The notes under the pieces are model-generated. The model did no database searches, was not told the DNA's origin, and saw nothing but the letters and a program-made list of their open reading frames with translations. Positions 45,867-55,097 of a stretch of 64,000 nucleotides of DNA are shown in pieces. The stretch covers positions 127,404-191,403 of the forward strand of contig CAVTZF010000023.1 of the NCBI GenBank assembly GCA_963739095.1, given 5' to 3'. The stretch's first letter is position 1. The number at the start of each line of letters is the position of its first letter. A program made the translations under genes and the position numbers. The DNA is from JACVRW01 sp963739095. Its GTDB lineage: Bacteria; Actinomycetota; Thermoleophilia; Solirubrobacterales; Thermoleophilaceae.

Positions 45867-48682
45867 CCGCGCGAGCAGAGACGAGAGGAGCGATAACCAT
45901 GCGTATTGAAGTTCAGAGTCGCCTCCGCGCCCTGCTGGCCGGGATCGCGCTCACAGCTGCGCTGCTCCTGTGCGGGATGTTCGCCGCGCAGGCGCAGGCC
46001 ATCGAGATCACCGAGTTCGAGGCGGGCGCGTTCAACGCGGACGGCACGCCGAACCTGCAGGCCGGGGCGCACCCGTTCGAGGCGCGCACGTTCTTCAAGT
46101 TCGCCGAGTCGGACAACGATGGCGTCGACTTCAACTCGGCGCCTGCCGAGAACGTCAAGGACATCGAGGTCACGCTCCCGCCGGGATTGATCGGGAATCC
46201 TTCGGCGACGCCTCAGTGCACGGACGAGCAGCTGTTCGGAAATGCATGCCCGCCCAGCAGCCAGGTCGGCGTCACCACGCTGCGGCTCTGGCAGGGCACC
46301 GAGCAGTTCCCGATCAGACTGCCGGTCTTCAACATGGTCCCCGACCCGGGGCAGACCGCGGACTTCGCCTTCCAGGTGATCATCGCGCCGGTGCACGTCG
46401 TCGCGACGCTCAACACCGACGGCGACTACTCGCTCAAGACGAACATCAGCGACATCTCCGAGCTCCTGCCGCTCGGGGCATCGGAGCTCTCGTTCTGGGG
46501 CGTCCCGGCAGACTCCTCCCACGACACGGCGCGCGGCGCCTGCATCAACACGGACACCGAGGACACCGAGGACACCGAGGACACCGACGGGGATGGCTTC
46601 CCCGGTCCCGGCGACGGCGTCCCCGGGCCGGGCGACGGTTTCCCCGGCCCCGGCGACGGCAACCCTCTCAACGACGACACGTGTCCCGCTGGTGGGGCCA
46701 GGAAGCCGTTCCTGACGCTGCCGTCGGTCTGCGGCGTGCCCGGGAGTGACCACCCTGCGAGCGCGCTCCTGGTCCGACCCGGGCATTGGAGCACGGCGAC
46801 CTCCGCTCCGGAAGTGGCCTCCGGCTGCGAGCGCCAGCGCTTCGACTCGAACGTCGGCGTGTTCGCCGACCCGCCCGTCGCCGATTCGCCGACGGGGCTG
46901 ACCGTCGACCTGCGCATCCCGCAGAACGACAACCCGGACGGGCTCGGCACGCCGCCGCTCAAGAAGACCGTCGTCCAGCTGCCGGAGGGCCTCGCGGTCT
47001 CGCCGGCCGCGGCCGATGGCCTGCAGGGCTGCACGCCGGCTCAGTTCGGCCTCGGCTCGAAGGCGGACTCGACCTGTTCCGCGGCCTCGGACATCGGCAA
47101 CGTGAGCATCACGACGCCGCTGCTGTCCGACCCGATGGAGGGTGACATCTACCTGGCGCAGCCAACGGCCTCCCAGCTGCTGTCCATCTACCTGGTGGTC
47201 CGCGGTCCTGGGTTGGTCGTGAAGCTGCCCGGCTCGATCGACGCCGACCCGAACACGGGCCGGCTGACAGCGACCTTCGACAACACGCCGATGGTCCCGT
47301 TCAGCCGCTTCCTGCTCCAGTTCAAGGGCGGCACACGGGCGCCGCTCGCCACGCCGGCGAGCTGCGGTCCCAAGACCACGAACGCGAACCTGACGTCGTG
47401 GAACGGATCGATGGCTCCGGTCAACACAACGAGCACGTTCAACGTGATCGGGTGCTCCGGCGGCTTCGCCCCGGCGTACGTGGCCGGTTCCACCAACCCG
47501 GTCGCGGGTCGGAACACCGGCTTCCTCATGCGGCTGTCGCGTCCCGACGGCCAGCAGGAGATCTCGAGGCTGGACGTTCAGCTCCCGTCCGGGCTGACCG
47601 GCCGGCTCGCCTCGGTGCCGCTCTGCGGCGACGCGCAGGCCGCCGCCGGCAGCTGCGGGCCTGACTCCCAGGTCGGCACGACGCGCGTGTCCGCAGGTTC
47701 GGGCGCCAGCCCGTTCAACCTGGGTGGCCGCGTGTACCTGACCGGGCCGTACGCCGGAGCGCCGCTCGGGCTCTCCATCGTCGTCCCGGCGATCGCCGGA
47801 CCGTTCGACCTCGGCACGGTGGTCGTGAGGGCCGCCGTCCACGTCGATCGCACGACCACCCGCCTGCGCGTGATCTCGGATCCGCTGCCCTCGATCATCA
47901 AGGGCATTCCGCTGCGGATCAAGACAGTCGAGGTCAACCTCGACCGCGACGGCTTCATGCTCAACGGCACGAGCTGTGCGCCGAGCAGCGTGACGGCCCG
48001 GATCACGTCCACAGCAGGCGGGACCAGTGACGTGTCGTCGCGCTACCAGGTGGCCGACTGCGCGCGGCTCGGGTTCAACCCGAAGATGACGACGACGCTC
48101 ACCGGCAAGAGTCAGGTCCGGCCGGGCCGGCATCCCGGCCTGAACGTCCGGCTCCAGGTCGGCCGCAACCAGGCCAACCCGCGCAAGGTCGCGCTGACCC
48201 TGCCGAACAGCCTGGCGCTCGATGCCCAGAACCTGCCGGATCCGTGCACCCAGGCGCAGCTTGCTGCGCTGAGCTGCCCGGCCAGCAGCCAGGTGGGCAC
48301 CACGAGCGCGGCCACGCCGCTGCTGTCCGAGCGGCTCCGCGGCGGCGTCTACCTCGTCGCCCGCCCGCGTGGCCTGCCCGCGCTGGCAGCGGTGCTGCGC
48401 GGCCAGCTCACCGTGGTCCTCCAGGGTGAGACGGCGATCACGCGCAAGGGTGTCCGCAACACGTTCGCGAACATCCCGGACGTGCCGATCAGCGACTTCA
48501 GGCTCAACCTGGAGAGCGGGTCGGACGGCATCCTCACCCCGGTGCGGCGCAGCCTCTGCGCCCGCAAGCACCGGGCGACCCTCGCGATGCAGGGTCACAA
48601 CGGCAAGGCGAAGAACACGACGGTCGCGCTGAAGACCCCGTGTGGCAAGGCCAGCCGTAGCAAGCGCAGCAAGAAGTCCTGA
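45863..48682 (+). CDS. Secreted four-module repeat protein (cassette 2, gene B)
   Basis: 939 residues, paralogue of the cassette-1 gene B. Signal peptide LLAGIALTAALLLCGMFAAQ then AQA. Modules start near LPPGLIGNPSATPQC (~106), LPEGLAVSPAAA (~372), LPSGLTGRLASVPLC (~573), LPNSLALDAQNLPDPC (~779), each with a second Cys and a SQVG/SDIG block. Module 1-2 carries an acidic/Gly-Pro tandem insertion absent from the paralogue. The tail is basic (GKASRSKRSKKS). GTG 45863 overlaps gene A's stop behind AGGAGG; ATG 45899 with its own AGAGGAG is an equally good start. Confidence 0.8.
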   Translation: MTARAETRGAITMRIEVQSRLRALLAGIALTAALLLCGMFAAQAQAIEITEFEAGAFNADGTPNLQAGAHPFEARTFFKFAESDNDGVDFNSAPAENVKDIEVTLPPGLIGNPSATPQCTDEQLFGNACPPSSQVGVTTLRLWQGTEQFPIRLPVFNMVPDPGQTADFAFQVIIAPVHVVATLNTDGDYSLKTNISDISELLPLGASELSFWGVPADSSHDTARGACINTDTEDTEDTEDTDGDGFPGPGDGVPGPGDGFPGPGDGNPLNDDTCPAGGARKPFLTLPSVCGVPGSDHPASALLVRPGHWSTATSAPEVASGCERQRFDSNVGVFADPPVADSPTGLTVDLRIPQNDNPDGLGTPPLKKTVVQLPEGLAVSPAAADGLQGCTPAQFGLGSKADSTCSAASDIGNVSITTPLLSDPMEGDIYLAQPTASQLLSIYLVVRGPGLVVKLPGSIDADPNTGRLTATFDNTPMVPFSRFLLQFKGGTRAPLATPASCGPKTTNANLTSWNGSMAPVNTTSTFNVIGCSGGFAPAYVAGSTNPVAGRNTGFLMRLSRPDGQQEISRLDVQLPSGLTGRLASVPLCGDAQAAAGSCGPDSQVGTTRVSAGSGASPFNLGGRVYLTGPYAGAPLGLSIVVPAIAGPFDLGTVVVRAAVHVDRTTTRLRVISDPLPSIIKGIPLRIKTVEVNLDRDGFMLNGTSCAPSSVTARITSTAGGTSDVSSRYQVADCARLGFNPKMTTTLTGKSQVRPGRHPGLNVRLQVGRNQANPRKVALTLPNSLALDAQNLPDPCTQAQLAALSCPASSQVGTTSAATPLLSERLRGGVYLVARPRGLPALAAVLRGQLTVVLQGETAITRKGVRNTFANIPDVPISDFRLNLESGSDGILTPVRRSLCARKHRATLAMQGHNGKAKNTTVALKTPCGKASRSKRSKKS
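46553..46660 (+). repeat. In-gene tandem repeats (9-mer then 21-mer)
   Basis: Four tandem copies of GACACCGAG (the last ends GAC; 46553-46588) encode Asp-Thr-Glu repeats, followed by three ~21-nt units encoding GDG(F/V)PGP. The DTDGDG-type sequence could bind calcium. Absent from the paralogous gene at 32-34.8 kb, so probably a recent expansion. Confidence 0.75.
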
Positions 48683-48692
48683 GCAACGTCCT

Positions 48693-48726
48693 CCCGGGCG
48701 CGCCGCCTAGCCGCGGCGCGCCCGGG
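48693..48726 (+). terminator. Strong hairpin terminator after cassette 2
   Basis: CCCGGGCGCGCCGC (48693-48706) pairs perfectly with GCGGCGCGCCCGGG (48713-48726), loop of 6 nt, 10 nt after the gene B stop. No T-run follows, as is common in high-GC Actinobacteria. Confidence 0.75.
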
Positions 48727-48811
48727 CCGCTCAGGCCACCTGTCGAGTAGCGTCCGGCCGATCGCCGGCGTGGCCGCCGCGCCCAGTGCGCGAGTCATAA
48801 TCCGGCAAGCC

Positions 48812-50849
48812 ATGCGGTCGCCACCCTCGGAGAGCGAGCTGGAGCGGTTCTTCGATCTCGCGCTCGACATGATGGTCATCGTCGGCCTTGACGGCTACTT
48901 CAAGCGGGTCAACCCGGCGGTCGTGCGCACGCTTGGCTATTCGAGCCGCGAGTTGCTGTCCCGGCCATTCTTTGAGTTCCTTCACCCCGATGACGTTCAG
49001 CGCACGCGCGACGCGTTCGACGAAGTCACGACCGGCGGGAACGAGGCGATCGGATTCGAGGTCCGTTATCGCTGCGCCGACGGCTCAGTGCGTTGGATTC
49101 AATGGAACTCGTTGAGGTTGCCCGAGCGAGGTGTCGTCTACGGCGTTGGCAGAGACGTGACCGACCGCCGGCGCGCCGACGCCGAGTTGCACGAGGCGCA
49201 GGGGATGGTCGAAGCAAGCCGCGCCGAACTCCGCGTGCTGGCCGAGGAACAGGCTGCGTTGCGGCGCGTGGCGACGCTCGTGGCGGAAGACGTCCCAGCG
49301 GGCGAGCTGTTCCGCGCCGTCGTGCGAGAGGTGGGGACGCTGCTCGGCGCCGATTTCTCGGGCGCGGTCCGCTTCGAAGACGACACCGTCGTCCCTGTCG
49401 CCGCCTGGGCCGCGGTCGGGGAACACCCGCCCGTGCCGCCCAGCTGGCCACTGCAGGCAGGGGATCCGGCGACGACGGTCGCCGAGACGAGCCAACCCGC
49501 ACGCTGGGACGACTGGACGGGTGTCGAGGGCCCGCTCGCGGCGTTCATCCGAGAGATGGGCGTGCACTCCAGCGTCGGGTACCCGATCGTGTTCGGCGGC
49601 CGGGTGCGGTTCGCCCTGGCGGTCCACTCGACCCGGCCCGGGCCACTGCCCCCGGACACCGAGTCGCGCATGGCGCAGTTCACGGACCTGGTCGGCACGG
49701 CATTTGCGAACGCCGAGGCCCGGGCCGAGGTGGCGCGGCTGGCGCGGGAGCAGGCGGCGTTGCGGCGCGTGGCGACGCTGGTCGCGCTCGAGGCGCCGCC
49801 GGCCGAGGTGTTCGCGGCGGTCGCCGAGGAGGTGGCGCGGCTGCTGGGCGTCGAGGACACGACGATCTTCCGCTACGAGGACGACTGGACCGCCACCGTG
49901 GTCGCTGACCGCGGCGAGCGTGACGTTCCCATGCCGATCGGCAGCCGCGTGTCGTTGAAGGGAGAGAGCGCGACCGCGCTTGTGCGTCGCACGGGGCGCG
50001 CGGCCCGTGTCGACGACTTCTCGGCCGCCACCGGTCCGCTCGCGGACTACACGCGCAACGCGGGCATCGGCTCGACCGTCGGCAGCCCGATCGTGGTCGA
50101 CGGTCGGCTCTGGGGCGCCATGATCGCCGCGACGCGGACCGACGAGCCGATGCCTGCCGACACCGAGTCGCGCATCGAGGAGTTCACCGAGCTCGTCGCC
50201 ACCGCCATCTCCAAGATGCAGGCCCGCTCGGACCTGGCCGCGTCACGTGCGCGGATCGTGGCCGCGACCGACGAGGAGCGCCGGCGAGTGGTTCGCGATT
50301 TGCACGACGGCGCGCAGCAGCGGCTCGTCCACACGACAGTCACGCTGAAGCTGGCCCAGCGCGCCTTGCAGAACGGCGACGAGGCTGCCCCCGCCCTGGT
50401 GACCGAGGCGCTCGACCACGCCGAGCGCGCGACAGCCGAGCTGCGCGAGCTTGCCCACGGCATCCTTCCCACCGTCCTCACCGACGGCGGCCTCCGCGCG
50501 GGAGTGGAAGCCCTGGGGTCGCGGATGCCGCTGCCGGTCAAGAACGGCGTGACAGTGGGCCGGCTGCCCCGCAGCAGTCGAGGCCACCGCCTACTTCGTG
50601 GTCAGCGAGGCCTTGACCAACATCGCAAAACACGCTCGCGCCGGGTGTGCCGAGGTGACGGCGCGGATCGAGGAGGGGTCGCTGGCCATCCAGGTGAGCG
50701 ACGACGGGGTGGGGGGCGCCAGGCCTGACGGCAGCGGTCTCGTTGGGCTCGCCGACCGTCTCGCGGCCCACGACGGCCTTCTACGGGTCGAGACCCCGTC
50801 CGACGGCGGCACGCTGATCACAGCGGCCATCCCCCTCGCCGGACGCTGA
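48812..50849 (+). pseudogene. PAS-GAF-GAF histidine kinase (HisKA_3), frameshifted in the ATPase domain
   Basis: Soluble sensor kinase: PAS (LDMMVIVGLDGYFKRVNPAV), two GAF domains each introduced by EQAALRRVATLVA, and HisKA_3 with VVRDLHDGAQQRLVHTTVTL. At ~50570 (CTGCCCCGCAG) the frame breaks; one frame over it reads AVEATAYFVVSEALTNIAKH, then VSDDGVGGA and LVGLADRLAAHDG to a stop at 50849. Removing one C restores a full HATPase domain. The first frame ends at 50728 in missense. ATG 48812 follows CATAAT; GTG 48770 is an alternative. No response regulator adjacent. Confidence 0.82.
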
Positions 50850-50853
50850 AGCC

Positions 50854-51315
50854 CTAGTCGGAGTTCTCGCCGAGCTCCACTATGCGGGCGCGAATGCAGT
50901 TCGCGAGCTCGCGCGGATCCACCTCGAAGAGGCTGTTCGGGTCGCCCGCGGCGGCCCAGACGCGCTCGTGGTTGAGCAGCGTCTCGTCGAACAGCACCGG
51001 CAGGTCGTGTCCGAACGGAGGCACTCCGCCGATCGCGAAGCCGGTGGCGGCGCGCACCTCGTCCGCCTTCGCCTGGCGAACCTCGGCCACGTCGAGGAGA
51101 TCGGCCAGCTTGTCGGTGTCGATCCGGTGCCGTCCCGAGGCCACGCACACGACCGGATCGCCATCGGCGACGAAGACGATCGACTTCGCGATCTCGGACT
51201 CGTCGCAGCCCACGGCGGCGGCGGCGTCCTTGACGGTGCGCGTCGAGTCGTTCAGGCGCTGAGGGTGGACCTCGATCCCGAGGTCGCGCGCGCACGCTTC
51301 GAGCCGGTCCCTCAC
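50854..51315 (-). CDS. YbaK/ProX-type aminoacyl-tRNA deacylase
   Basis: 153 residues of the YbaK/EbsC fold, which hydrolyses mischarged tRNAs in trans: RTVKDAAAAVGCDESEIAKS, VVCVASGRHRIDTDKLAD, VRAATGFAIGGVPPFGHD (GG-PPFGH active-site region), VWAAAGDPNSLFEVDP. GTG 51315 overlaps the stop of the WS/DGAT gene (GTGA), so it is the second gene of that transcript; the longer frame is a shadow. Confidence 0.88.
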   Translation of the reverse strand: MRDRLEACARDLGIEVHPQRLNDSTRTVKDAAAAVGCDESEIAKSIVFVADGDPVVCVASGRHRIDTDKLADLLDVAEVRQAKADEVRAATGFAIGGVPPFGHDLPVLFDETLLNHERVWAAAGDPNSLFEVDPRELANCIRARIVELGENSD

Positions 51316-52733
51316 GCCCGGACGGCCTCCTCGCCCGCGGCGAGCTCGACGCCGGCGGCCTCGGCGATCTCCTCGAGCGACTCGCGCAGATCGTCTGCGA
51401 ACTCGTCGAGGTCCCACATCAGGTCCCAGTCACCGACAAGCCCGAAGTTGATCGAGCCGGCGTAGGACAGCAGGGCGATGCCGAGCGCCTGGTTCTTGGC
51501 GAGCGGGACCATCGGGAACGGATCCAGCATCCTCCTGCCGGCCAGGTAGAGGGGGAACTGCGGGCCGGGCACGTTCGTGACCACCAGGTTGAACATGCGC
51601 TGTCGCGAGACGAGCCGGGCCGCCTGTCCCATGACGGTCGGCGGCGCGAATCCGGTCAGCTCGGTGAGCACCTGCGCGCCCACGGCCTGACCGCTCGACT
51701 TCAGGCCCTTGAGCTCCTCGCGCACGATGTCGAGGCGCGCGACGGGGTCCTGACACCAGACCGGCAGCGGGGCCATCATCGCGGCGACGCGGTTGCCGAG
51801 CGCGCCGCGCTCGACGTCGGCGCGCACGCTCACCGGGATCATCGCCTTCAGCTCGAGCCCGTCGGTGTTCTGGCCGCGCCGGCGCAGGTGCTTGCCGAGC
51901 GCGCCTGTGACCGTCGACAGCACGACGTCGTTGACGGTCCCGCCGAGCTCGTTCTTGATCGCCTTGATCTCGCCCAGGTCGGCGCGCACCCAGGTGAAGC
52001 GCCGATGCGGCCCGATCGACTGGTTGTAGGGGCTCGTGGGCGCGGGGTTGAGTCCCGCCCATGCCATCGCGCCGACGCCGACGGCGGCATCCCGCGCGCC
52101 CGCGAGGATGCGGCGCGGGCCGCGGAAGACGGCGCGCACGGAGCGAGCGACCTCGGCGGGGATGGTGGTGCGCTCGACCAGCGCCTCGCCGAGCAGCTGT
52201 ACCTGCGTCGGCAGCGGCCGTGGCAGCCAGCGGTCGCCCGGGTCTGCCGGAGCGGCCGGCTCGGGGGAGGTGTCGAAGAGCACGGAGATGATGTCGACGC
52301 CGGAGATGCCGTCAACGAGCGCGTGGTGGGTCTTCGAGAGCAGCGCGAAGCGATCGCCCTCGAGCCCGTCGACGAGCCAGATCTCCCACAGCGGCTTGTC
52401 GCGGTCGAGCTGCTGCGCGAACACGCGGCCGGCCAGCTCCTTGAGCTGATGCTCGTCGCCGGGGGCCGGGAGGGCCGTGGCGCGCACGTGATAGCGGAGG
52501 TTCAGGTGAGGGTCGTCGACCCACTTCGGGCGTCCCTGCGCGAGCGGCACGAAGGCGAGCCGCTGGCGGTAGCGCGGGACGAGATGCAGCCGCCGTTCGA
52601 TCGCGTCGAGCAGCTCGTCGTAGGGGGGAGGGGACCCCTCGAAGAGCATCACCGACGCCACGTGCATGTGGGATGCGGCGTCCTCGAGATGCAGGAAGGA
52701 GGTATCGAGCGCGGTCAGGCGGTCGGAGGCCAT
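51312..52733 (-). CDS. WS/DGAT wax ester synthase/diacylglycerol acyltransferase
   Basis: Esterifies acyl-CoA to diacylglycerol or fatty alcohols, making storage lipid. 473 residues, the usual length. Catalytic motif HHALVDG (~residues 134-140) is intact; N-terminal LTALDTSFLHLEDAASHMHV and C-terminal NVPGPQFPLYLAGRRM and SYAGSINFGLVGD are family blocks. ATG follows a TAGTTT box. Acyl-CoA supply could come from the FadD-like enzyme at 20 kb. Confidence 0.92.
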   Translation of the reverse strand: MASDRLTALDTSFLHLEDAASHMHVASVMLFEGSPPPYDELLDAIERRLHLVPRYRQRLAFVPLAQGRPKWVDDPHLNLRYHVRATALPAPGDEHQLKELAGRVFAQQLDRDKPLWEIWLVDGLEGDRFALLSKTHHALVDGISGVDIISVLFDTSPEPAAPADPGDRWLPRPLPTQVQLLGEALVERTTIPAEVARSVRAVFRGPRRILAGARDAAVGVGAMAWAGLNPAPTSPYNQSIGPHRRFTWVRADLGEIKAIKNELGGTVNDVVLSTVTGALGKHLRRRGQNTDGLELKAMIPVSVRADVERGALGNRVAAMMAPLPVWCQDPVARLDIVREELKGLKSSGQAVGAQVLTELTGFAPPTVMGQAARLVSRQRMFNLVVTNVPGPQFPLYLAGRRMLDPFPMVPLAKNQALGIALLSYAGSINFGLVGDWDLMWDLDEFADDLRESLEEIAEAAGVELAAGEEAVRA

Positions 52734-52739
52734 GCGTCC

Positions 52740-52745
52740 AAACTA
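52740..52745 (-). promoter_or_regulatory. Putative -10 box TAGTTT for WS/DGAT
   Basis: On the minus strand TAGTTT ends 6 nt before ATG 52733; lies just after the dinB stop; leaderless arrangement. Confidence 0.5.
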
Positions 52746-52760
52746 GCGCAGGCGCTGCAC

Positions 52761-53834
52761 TCAGAGCGACAGGCTCATCTGACCGGCAGGCACGGGCGCC
52801 CTGAGCGGCTCGCGCTCGTCGAGGCCGGCCACGCGCACGCCCAGCAGCCGCACCGGCCGGCGCGGATCGAGCCGGCGAAGGAGCTCGAGCGCGACAGCGC
52901 CGACGGTCGCGCTGTCGTTGACTGCGATATCGAGCGTGCGCGCCCTGGTGAGCGTCGTGAAGTCGGCGTAGCGGAGCTTGATGCCGATCGTGCGGCCGCG
53001 CCGCTCCTCGCGCTCGAGCGTCTCGCAGAGCTGTGCCGTCAGGCGCTCCAGCACCGGCTCCAGGTCAGCCAGGCCGCGCAGGTCGTAGTCGAAGGTCGTC
53101 TCCCGCGATTCCGACTTGGCGACGCGCACCGTCTCGATGCTGCGGTCGTCCTCGAAGCGGGCGAGCGCGGCCAGGTGCGGCCCGAGCCGCCTCCCAAACC
53201 ACTCGATCAGGCTGGCGTCGGGAGTCGCTCCGAGGGCGCCGAGCGTGGTCACGCCGAGCCGCTCCAGGCGGGCGACGGTCTTCGGGCCGATCCCTGGCAC
53301 CAGGCCGGGCGACGTATCGGCGAAGCGCTCGCGTGCCTGCTCGGCGCTCAGCTCGACGAAGCCGTCGGGCTTATCGGCATCAGAGGCGACCTTCGCCACG
53401 AGCTTGTTCGGCCCGATCCCGACCGAGCAGACGAGCCCGGTCTCCGCCCTGATCGCCTCCTTGACCCGGCGCGCGGCCGAGCGCGGCCGCTCCAGTCCGG
53501 TGAGGTCGAGGTAGGCCTCGTCGAGGCCGACCGACTCGACGAGCTCGACGTGCGCGCGCAGCACGCTGTGGACCTCGCGCGAACGCGCGCGGTAGTGCTC
53601 GAAGTCAGGCGGGAGGAAGGTCGCCTCGGGACACAGCCGCCGGGCGCGCTCGGCCGGGGTCGCCGAGAAGATGCCGTACTTGCGGGCCTCGTAGCTCGCC
53701 GTCGTGACCACCGCCCGCGGGCCGCTGCCGGCTACGACAACGGGCAGCCCCTGCAGCTCCGGCCGGCGCTGCAGCTCGACGCTCACGTAGAAGGCGTCCA
53801 TGTCGATATGTGCGTAGACGTGAGGCCAGCCCAC
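52761..53834 (-). CDS. dinB: DNA polymerase IV (DinB, Y-family)
   Basis: Error-prone translesion polymerase. 357 residues: VYAHIDMDAFYVSVELQRRP (first catalytic Asp), SVGLDEAYLDLTGL (Asp-Glu pair), VCSVGIGPNKLVAKVASD, VPGIGPKTVARLERLGV (HhH), and a little-finger domain ending before a short SLSL tail. Clamp-binding signal may be the C-terminal QMSLSL. GTG start behind TACGCT; no LexA-type SOS box was noticed upstream. Confidence 0.94.
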   Translation of the reverse strand: MGWPHVYAHIDMDAFYVSVELQRRPELQGLPVVVAGSGPRAVVTTASYEARKYGIFSATPAERARRLCPEATFLPPDFEHYRARSREVHSVLRAHVELVESVGLDEAYLDLTGLERPRSAARRVKEAIRAETGLVCSVGIGPNKLVAKVASDADKPDGFVELSAEQARERFADTSPGLVPGIGPKTVARLERLGVTTLGALGATPDASLIEWFGRRLGPHLAALARFEDDRSIETVRVAKSESRETTFDYDLRGLADLEPVLERLTAQLCETLEREERRGRTIGIKLRYADFTTLTRARTLDIAVNDSATVGAVALELLRRLDPRRPVRLLGVRVAGLDEREPLRAPVPAGQMSLSL

Positions 53835-53843
53835 GGCACTTCA

Positions 53844-53849
53844 AGCGTA
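53844..53849 (-). promoter_or_regulatory. Putative -10 box TACGCT for dinB
   Basis: TACGCT on the minus strand ends 9 nt before GTG 53834; no ribosome site in between. Confidence 0.4.
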
Positions 53850-53886
53850 CGTCGCGGCGGGGACGCCAACCGCACGCGCCTCCGCC

Positions 53887-55020
53887 TCAGGTGCCGAACC
53901 AGCGCGCGCGGCGACTGGAGCCGAAGTGCTCCTTCTCAGCGACCAGGGCCGCGGACGGTGCGTTGAAGCTTCCCGTCTTGGTGGGGCCGGAGAGGAAGTC
54001 GATGTCCACCCGCCCGACGCGTCCACCGCCGAACTCGATGTAGCAGGAGCCGCGCCCGTCGTAGGGGCCGGGGCGCTCGCTGTCGCGCAGCTCGGCGATC
54101 AGCTGCCGCGCGACGACGCGAGCGGCGCCCTCGGCGAACACCCCCGCCTTCGGCACACCGGCCGTCGCGACGTCGCCGACCGCATACACACCGGGGTAGC
54201 GGGTCCGCAGTGTGGCCGAGTCGACGGGCACGTACCCGTCCTCGGTCATGCCACTGGCGACCACCACGTCGGGAGCACAGTGCTTGGGCACGCCGAGGAA
54301 GAGCTCGAACGGCAGCTCGGTGCCGTCGTCGAGCGCCGCGACGCTGCGCCCGGGATCTACCGAGCTGATGCGGCGGCCGGGGATGAAGGTGATGCCCCGC
54401 TGCGCGAACTCCGACTCGAGCGCGGTGGATGTGTCGGGCGACGGCGGCACCGGCCGTCCGAGCGGGAGGACGAACGAGATCTCACAGTTGTCTCTCACTC
54501 CGCGCGCCGTCAGCGCGTCGTCAAGAAGCAGCGCGCACTCGCTCGGCGCGGGAGGGCACTTGTAGGGCGCGCCGCACACGCCGACGACCACGCGGCCTTC
54601 CGAGAACGTCGGGACGAGCTCGGCCAACCGCTCCGCGCCGGGCTCGGTGTAGAACTCGTTTCCACCATCGGCTAGGCCGGGTGTGGCGTCGAAGTCGTAG
54701 TCGGCGCCGAGCGCGACGACGAGCACGTCGGCCTCATGGGCTCCCGCGTCCGTGGTCACCCGCCGCGTCTCGGGATCGATCGCAGTGATCGTCTCCTGCA
54801 AGAACTGCACGCCGGGCTTCGTGATGTCGCGGTAGGGCAGCCGCACCGCGTCGGGCGTCGTGCGACCGAACATCACGTCGAGCTTCGAGAAGCCGAAGAC
54901 GAACGCGTCGCTCTTGTCGATCAGCGTCACCTCGAGGTCGGCGCCGAACGCCTCCGAAAGCATGGTGCTCAGCTCGAGCCCGCCGAATCCCGCCCCGAGA
55001 ATGAGTACGCGGCTGCTCAT
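53887..55020 (-). CDS. SQR/NDH-2-like FAD-dependent pyridine-nucleotide oxidoreductase
   Basis: 377 residues: FAD dinucleotide motif VLILGAGFGGLELSTMLSEA, second nucleotide region VVVGVCGAPYKCPPAPSE (with a redox-possible Cys in PYKCPP), and the FAD-binding YPGVYAVGDVA near 270. The pattern is that of sulfide:quinone reductase or type II NADH dehydrogenase relatives; the three SQR cysteines are not all evident, so activity is uncertain. Ends in a conserved EKEHFGSSRRARWFGT. ATG follows TATGGT by 6 nt. Confidence 0.85.
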   Translation of the reverse strand: MSSRVLILGAGFGGLELSTMLSEAFGADLEVTLIDKSDAFVFGFSKLDVMFGRTTPDAVRLPYRDITKPGVQFLQETITAIDPETRRVTTDAGAHEADVLVVALGADYDFDATPGLADGGNEFYTEPGAERLAELVPTFSEGRVVVGVCGAPYKCPPAPSECALLLDDALTARGVRDNCEISFVLPLGRPVPPSPDTSTALESEFAQRGITFIPGRRISSVDPGRSVAALDDGTELPFELFLGVPKHCAPDVVVASGMTEDGYVPVDSATLRTRYPGVYAVGDVATAGVPKAGVFAEGAARVVARQLIAELRDSERPGPYDGRGSCYIEFGGGRVGRVDIDFLSGPTKTGSFNAPSAALVAEKEHFGSSRRARWFGT

Positions 55021-55026
55021 CGAGCG

Positions 55027-55032
55027 ACCATA
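55027..55032 (-). promoter_or_regulatory. Putative -10 box TATGGT for the flavoprotein gene
   Basis: TATGGT on the minus strand ends 6 nt before ATG 55020; leaderless arrangement. Confidence 0.5.
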
Positions 55033-55081
55033 TCCGGTCTCGCGCCACGCCTGCTACGCGTTCCGGCTTCCGGCCGCCCAC

Positions 55082-55087
55082 TAGATT
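55082..55087 (+). promoter_or_regulatory. Putative -10 box TAGATT for the VOC gene
   Basis: TAGATT ends 10 nt before GTG 55098 (a second in-frame GTG follows at 55101). Confidence 0.45.
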
Positions 55088-55097
55088 CCCCCTTTCC

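Noticed and set aside
46553..46660. CRISPR-like array
   Set aside because: Units are short, directly adjacent with no spacers, and in frame within a secreted-protein gene.
45551..48598. Minus-strand open frame of 1015 codons
   Set aside because: Antisense to the cassette-2 gene B; its Arg/Gly/Val-rich composition is the usual artefact of high-GC third positions, and no domain is visible.
49240..49800. DNA direct repeat around EQAALRRVATLVA
   Set aside because: Explained by duplication of GAF domains within the kinase, not by a mobile element.
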